A stretch of 64,000 bases of DNA from positions 62,001 to 126,000 of the forward strand of contig DAIDIP010000003.1 in NCBI GenBank assembly GCA_027451745.1, given 5' to 3'. Positions 62,843-64,000 of this stretch are shown one piece after another. The notes under the pieces are model-generated. The model searched no databases, had not been told where the DNA came from, and worked only from the letters and a program-made list of their open reading frames with translations. The translations under genes and the position numbers were made by a program. Numbering within the stretch: position 1 is the stretch's first letter; the number at the start of each line of letters is the position of its first letter. The stretch comes from Candidatus Melainabacteria bacterium (GTDB lineage: Bacteria > Cyanobacteriota > Vampirovibrionia > Obscuribacterales > Obscuribacteraceae).

Positions 62843-63730
62843 ATGGCTAAAGGGTCTACTACTACCTTGTATAAGCTGCAGTCTTTAATGGCAGCTGCCA
62901 TTATGCGCCCATTGCATGGTGACGACATGCAACAGACATGGATCGATGGCAGTTCTATGAGTGATTATGCTGCTAAATTTATCAAACCAAATAAACAATT
63001 GAGTAGTTTTGAACGTCTTGAACTTTATAATCGTCAGTACTGGTATCGTTTACTCGAATCATTACAAGACGATTTTCCAGGAGTCAATGCGCTGCTTGGT
63101 CATAGACGTTTTGAAGCATTGACTATAGCGTACTTACTAAAGCATCCTTCGCGCTCTTTTTATCTAAACCATCTGGGAAAATATTTGCCTGATTTTATCA
63201 GGGAAGAATCTGTATTGACCGGTATTGACCAACAAGCGGCTTACGATATTGCGTCTTTAGAATATGCCGAAATTAAGGCTTTTGATGCGGCATCAAAAGA
63301 AGTACTCCGACCAGAATCTTTTAAGATGCTGTCACCTGAAAAAATAATTTTACAAACACAACCTTATTTGTCAGTGTTGGAGAGTAATTATGCCGTTGAT
63401 AATTTTCTTTTGCAATTAAACAAGGCTCATGATCAATCAGTTGAATCTAACGCTGTATCAGATCGAACTGTAAGATTTGATCAGTCTATTACACCAAAAA
63501 AACAACGCATCTATTTAGCGATACATAGACAAAACAATACTATTTACTATAAGCGCTTAGATAAAGACCAATTTCTTTTGCTGAAATCGCTTATGTCTGG
63601 CAAATCTTTGGCTGGGGCTTGTAGTGAATTATTTTCCACAAAAAAAGACATTAAAGACCAAGAAAAGCTCGCTCTCAAAGTTAATAAATCTTTTGCTATA
63701 TGGATGGAACTTGGCTGGTTTTGTCAGTAG
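62843..63730 (+). CDS. DUF2063 (BufC/HvfC-like) partner of the MNIO enzyme
   Basis: A protein of about 295 aa. The N-terminal DUF2063 domain is clear: SFERLELYNRQYWYRLLESL, then QDDFPGVNALLGHRRFEAL and LLKHPSRSFYLNHLGKYLP, then DF. The C-terminal 150 residues are the variable winged-helix-like part (LAIHRQNNTIYYKRLDKDQF). In MNIO clusters this partner recruits and presents the precursor peptide to the enzyme. ATG 62843 is preferred to TTG 62804, which would overlap the MNIO gene. Confidence 0.88.
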   Translation: MAKGSTTTLYKLQSLMAAAIMRPLHGDDMQQTWIDGSSMSDYAAKFIKPNKQLSSFERLELYNRQYWYRLLESLQDDFPGVNALLGHRRFEALTIAYLLKHPSRSFYLNHLGKYLPDFIREESVLTGIDQQAAYDIASLEYAEIKAFDAASKEVLRPESFKMLSPEKIILQTQPYLSVLESNYAVDNFLLQLNKAHDQSVESNAVSDRTVRFDQSITPKKQRIYLAIHRQNNTIYYKRLDKDQFLLLKSLMSGKSLAGACSELFSTKKDIKDQEKLALKVNKSFAIWMELGWFCQ

Positions 63731-63792
63731 ACTTATAGCATAGTAATCCCCCTAGTCCTTTACCAGATCTGAATCCAATCGCTGGAGGCATT

Positions 63793-64000
63793 ATGTTAAA
63801 GAAGTATCGGGGAAAACGCGATTTTATAAAGACTCCTGAACCTAGCGGCAAAGAAAAAGTATCAAAGAGAAAGTCCCATGCTCTGACTTTTGTTGTACAG
63901 GAGCATGCTGCTACAAGGTTACATTTTGATTTTCGTCTGGAAGCTAACGGGGTTCTTTTATCTTGGGCTGTTCCTAAAGGCCCTTCATTAAATACAAAAG
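63793..64000 (+). CDS. LigD-type DNA 3'-phosphoesterase domain protein (cut by window edge)
   Basis: The first 69 codons are present, with GGAGG 4 nt before ATG 63793. After a Lys-rich start ([18 protein letters not shown]) comes [20 protein letters not shown], then [17 protein letters not shown]. This is the conserved start of the 3'-phosphoesterase domain of bacterial NHEJ ligase LigD, with the H-x-x-x-x-L-H-x-D-x-R metal site. It may be the whole of a stand-alone phosphoesterase or the start of a full LigD with ligase and polymerase domains beyond the window. Confidence 0.85.
   Translation, partial: MLKKYRGKRDFIKTPEPSGKEKVSKRKSHALTFVVQEHAATRLHFDFRLEANGVLLSWAVPKGPSLNTK

Noticed and set aside
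1-64000. CRISPR arrays, insertion sequences and rRNA genes
   Set aside because: No array of regularly spaced repeats, no transposase ORF and no rRNA-like sequence was seen.

Overview
This window looks like a chromosomal stretch of a low-GC (roughly 40 %) non-photosynthetic relative of cyanobacteria (Melainabacteria/Vampirovibrionia, perhaps an Obscuribacterales-type organism). The assignment is an inference. It rests on a PATAN/DUF4388 protein, a cyanobacterial-style dicluster ferredoxin, a high density of REC/GAF/GGDEF signalling proteins, many TTG starts and the absence of photosynthesis genes. No taxonomic search was possible.

Layout. 1-11.4 kb: start of metK (cut by the edge), a glycerate kinase, a His-rich LysM protein, a secreted protein, a DUF4388 protein, then an ECF-type sigma factor with a zinc-finger anti-sigma/Roadblock fusion, and the primary-type sigma factor. 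11.5-21.3 kb: a tiny basic protein plus trpS plus an O-antigen ligase-like protein, MATE transporter, 2-oxo-acid decarboxylase, an orphan MazF toxin, acpS-folK, DCC protein, HAD phosphatase. 21.3-30.9 kb: membrane diguanylate cyclase, TPR proteins, tatC, an RNA methyltransferase, a short Usp-like ORF, a zinc-binding membrane protein and a TPR-hydrolase. 31-33.5 kb: the conserved translation blocks infC-rpmI-rplT, tRNA-Leu and rpsF-ssb-rpsR, all on the minus strand. 33.7-45.5 kb: 2H phosphoesterase, bestrophin, a VirB10-like secreted protein, HTH/zinc-ribbon protein, XerC/D recombinase, a 1416-aa AsmA-like protein, and a REC-GAF-LuxR regulator. 45.7-52.1 kb: ferredoxin, rpsO-pnp, TPR protein, HU, rsfS, a beta-propeller protein, YceI. 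52.3-59 kb: acyl-CoA synthetase, permease plus hydantoinase-A pair, and a REC protein with a degenerate GGDEF domain.

59-64 kb is the accessory end. A tRNA-Pro gene carries a 36-bp copy of its 3' half 1.07 kb downstream, bracketing a small island with a Doc-type toxin-antitoxin pair. A MazE/MazF pair and a frameshifted cyclase pseudogene follow. Next comes the most interesting locus: a small signal-peptide-bearing Cys/Lys peptide, an MNIO (DUF692) enzyme and a DUF2063 partner. This is a bufferin/HvfABC-like RiPP operon. It is preceded by a leader in which one 8-nt segment can pair either upstream or with a downstream arm followed by five Ts, as in a riboswitch or attenuator. The window ends inside a LigD-type 3'-phosphoesterase gene.

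Decayed genes are scattered through the intergenic regions: an AAA ATPase N-terminus, an MFS transporter C-terminus, the cyclase and possibly the Usp fragment. This suggests ongoing gene loss between housekeeping blocks. No rRNA, CRISPR array or insertion sequence was seen.
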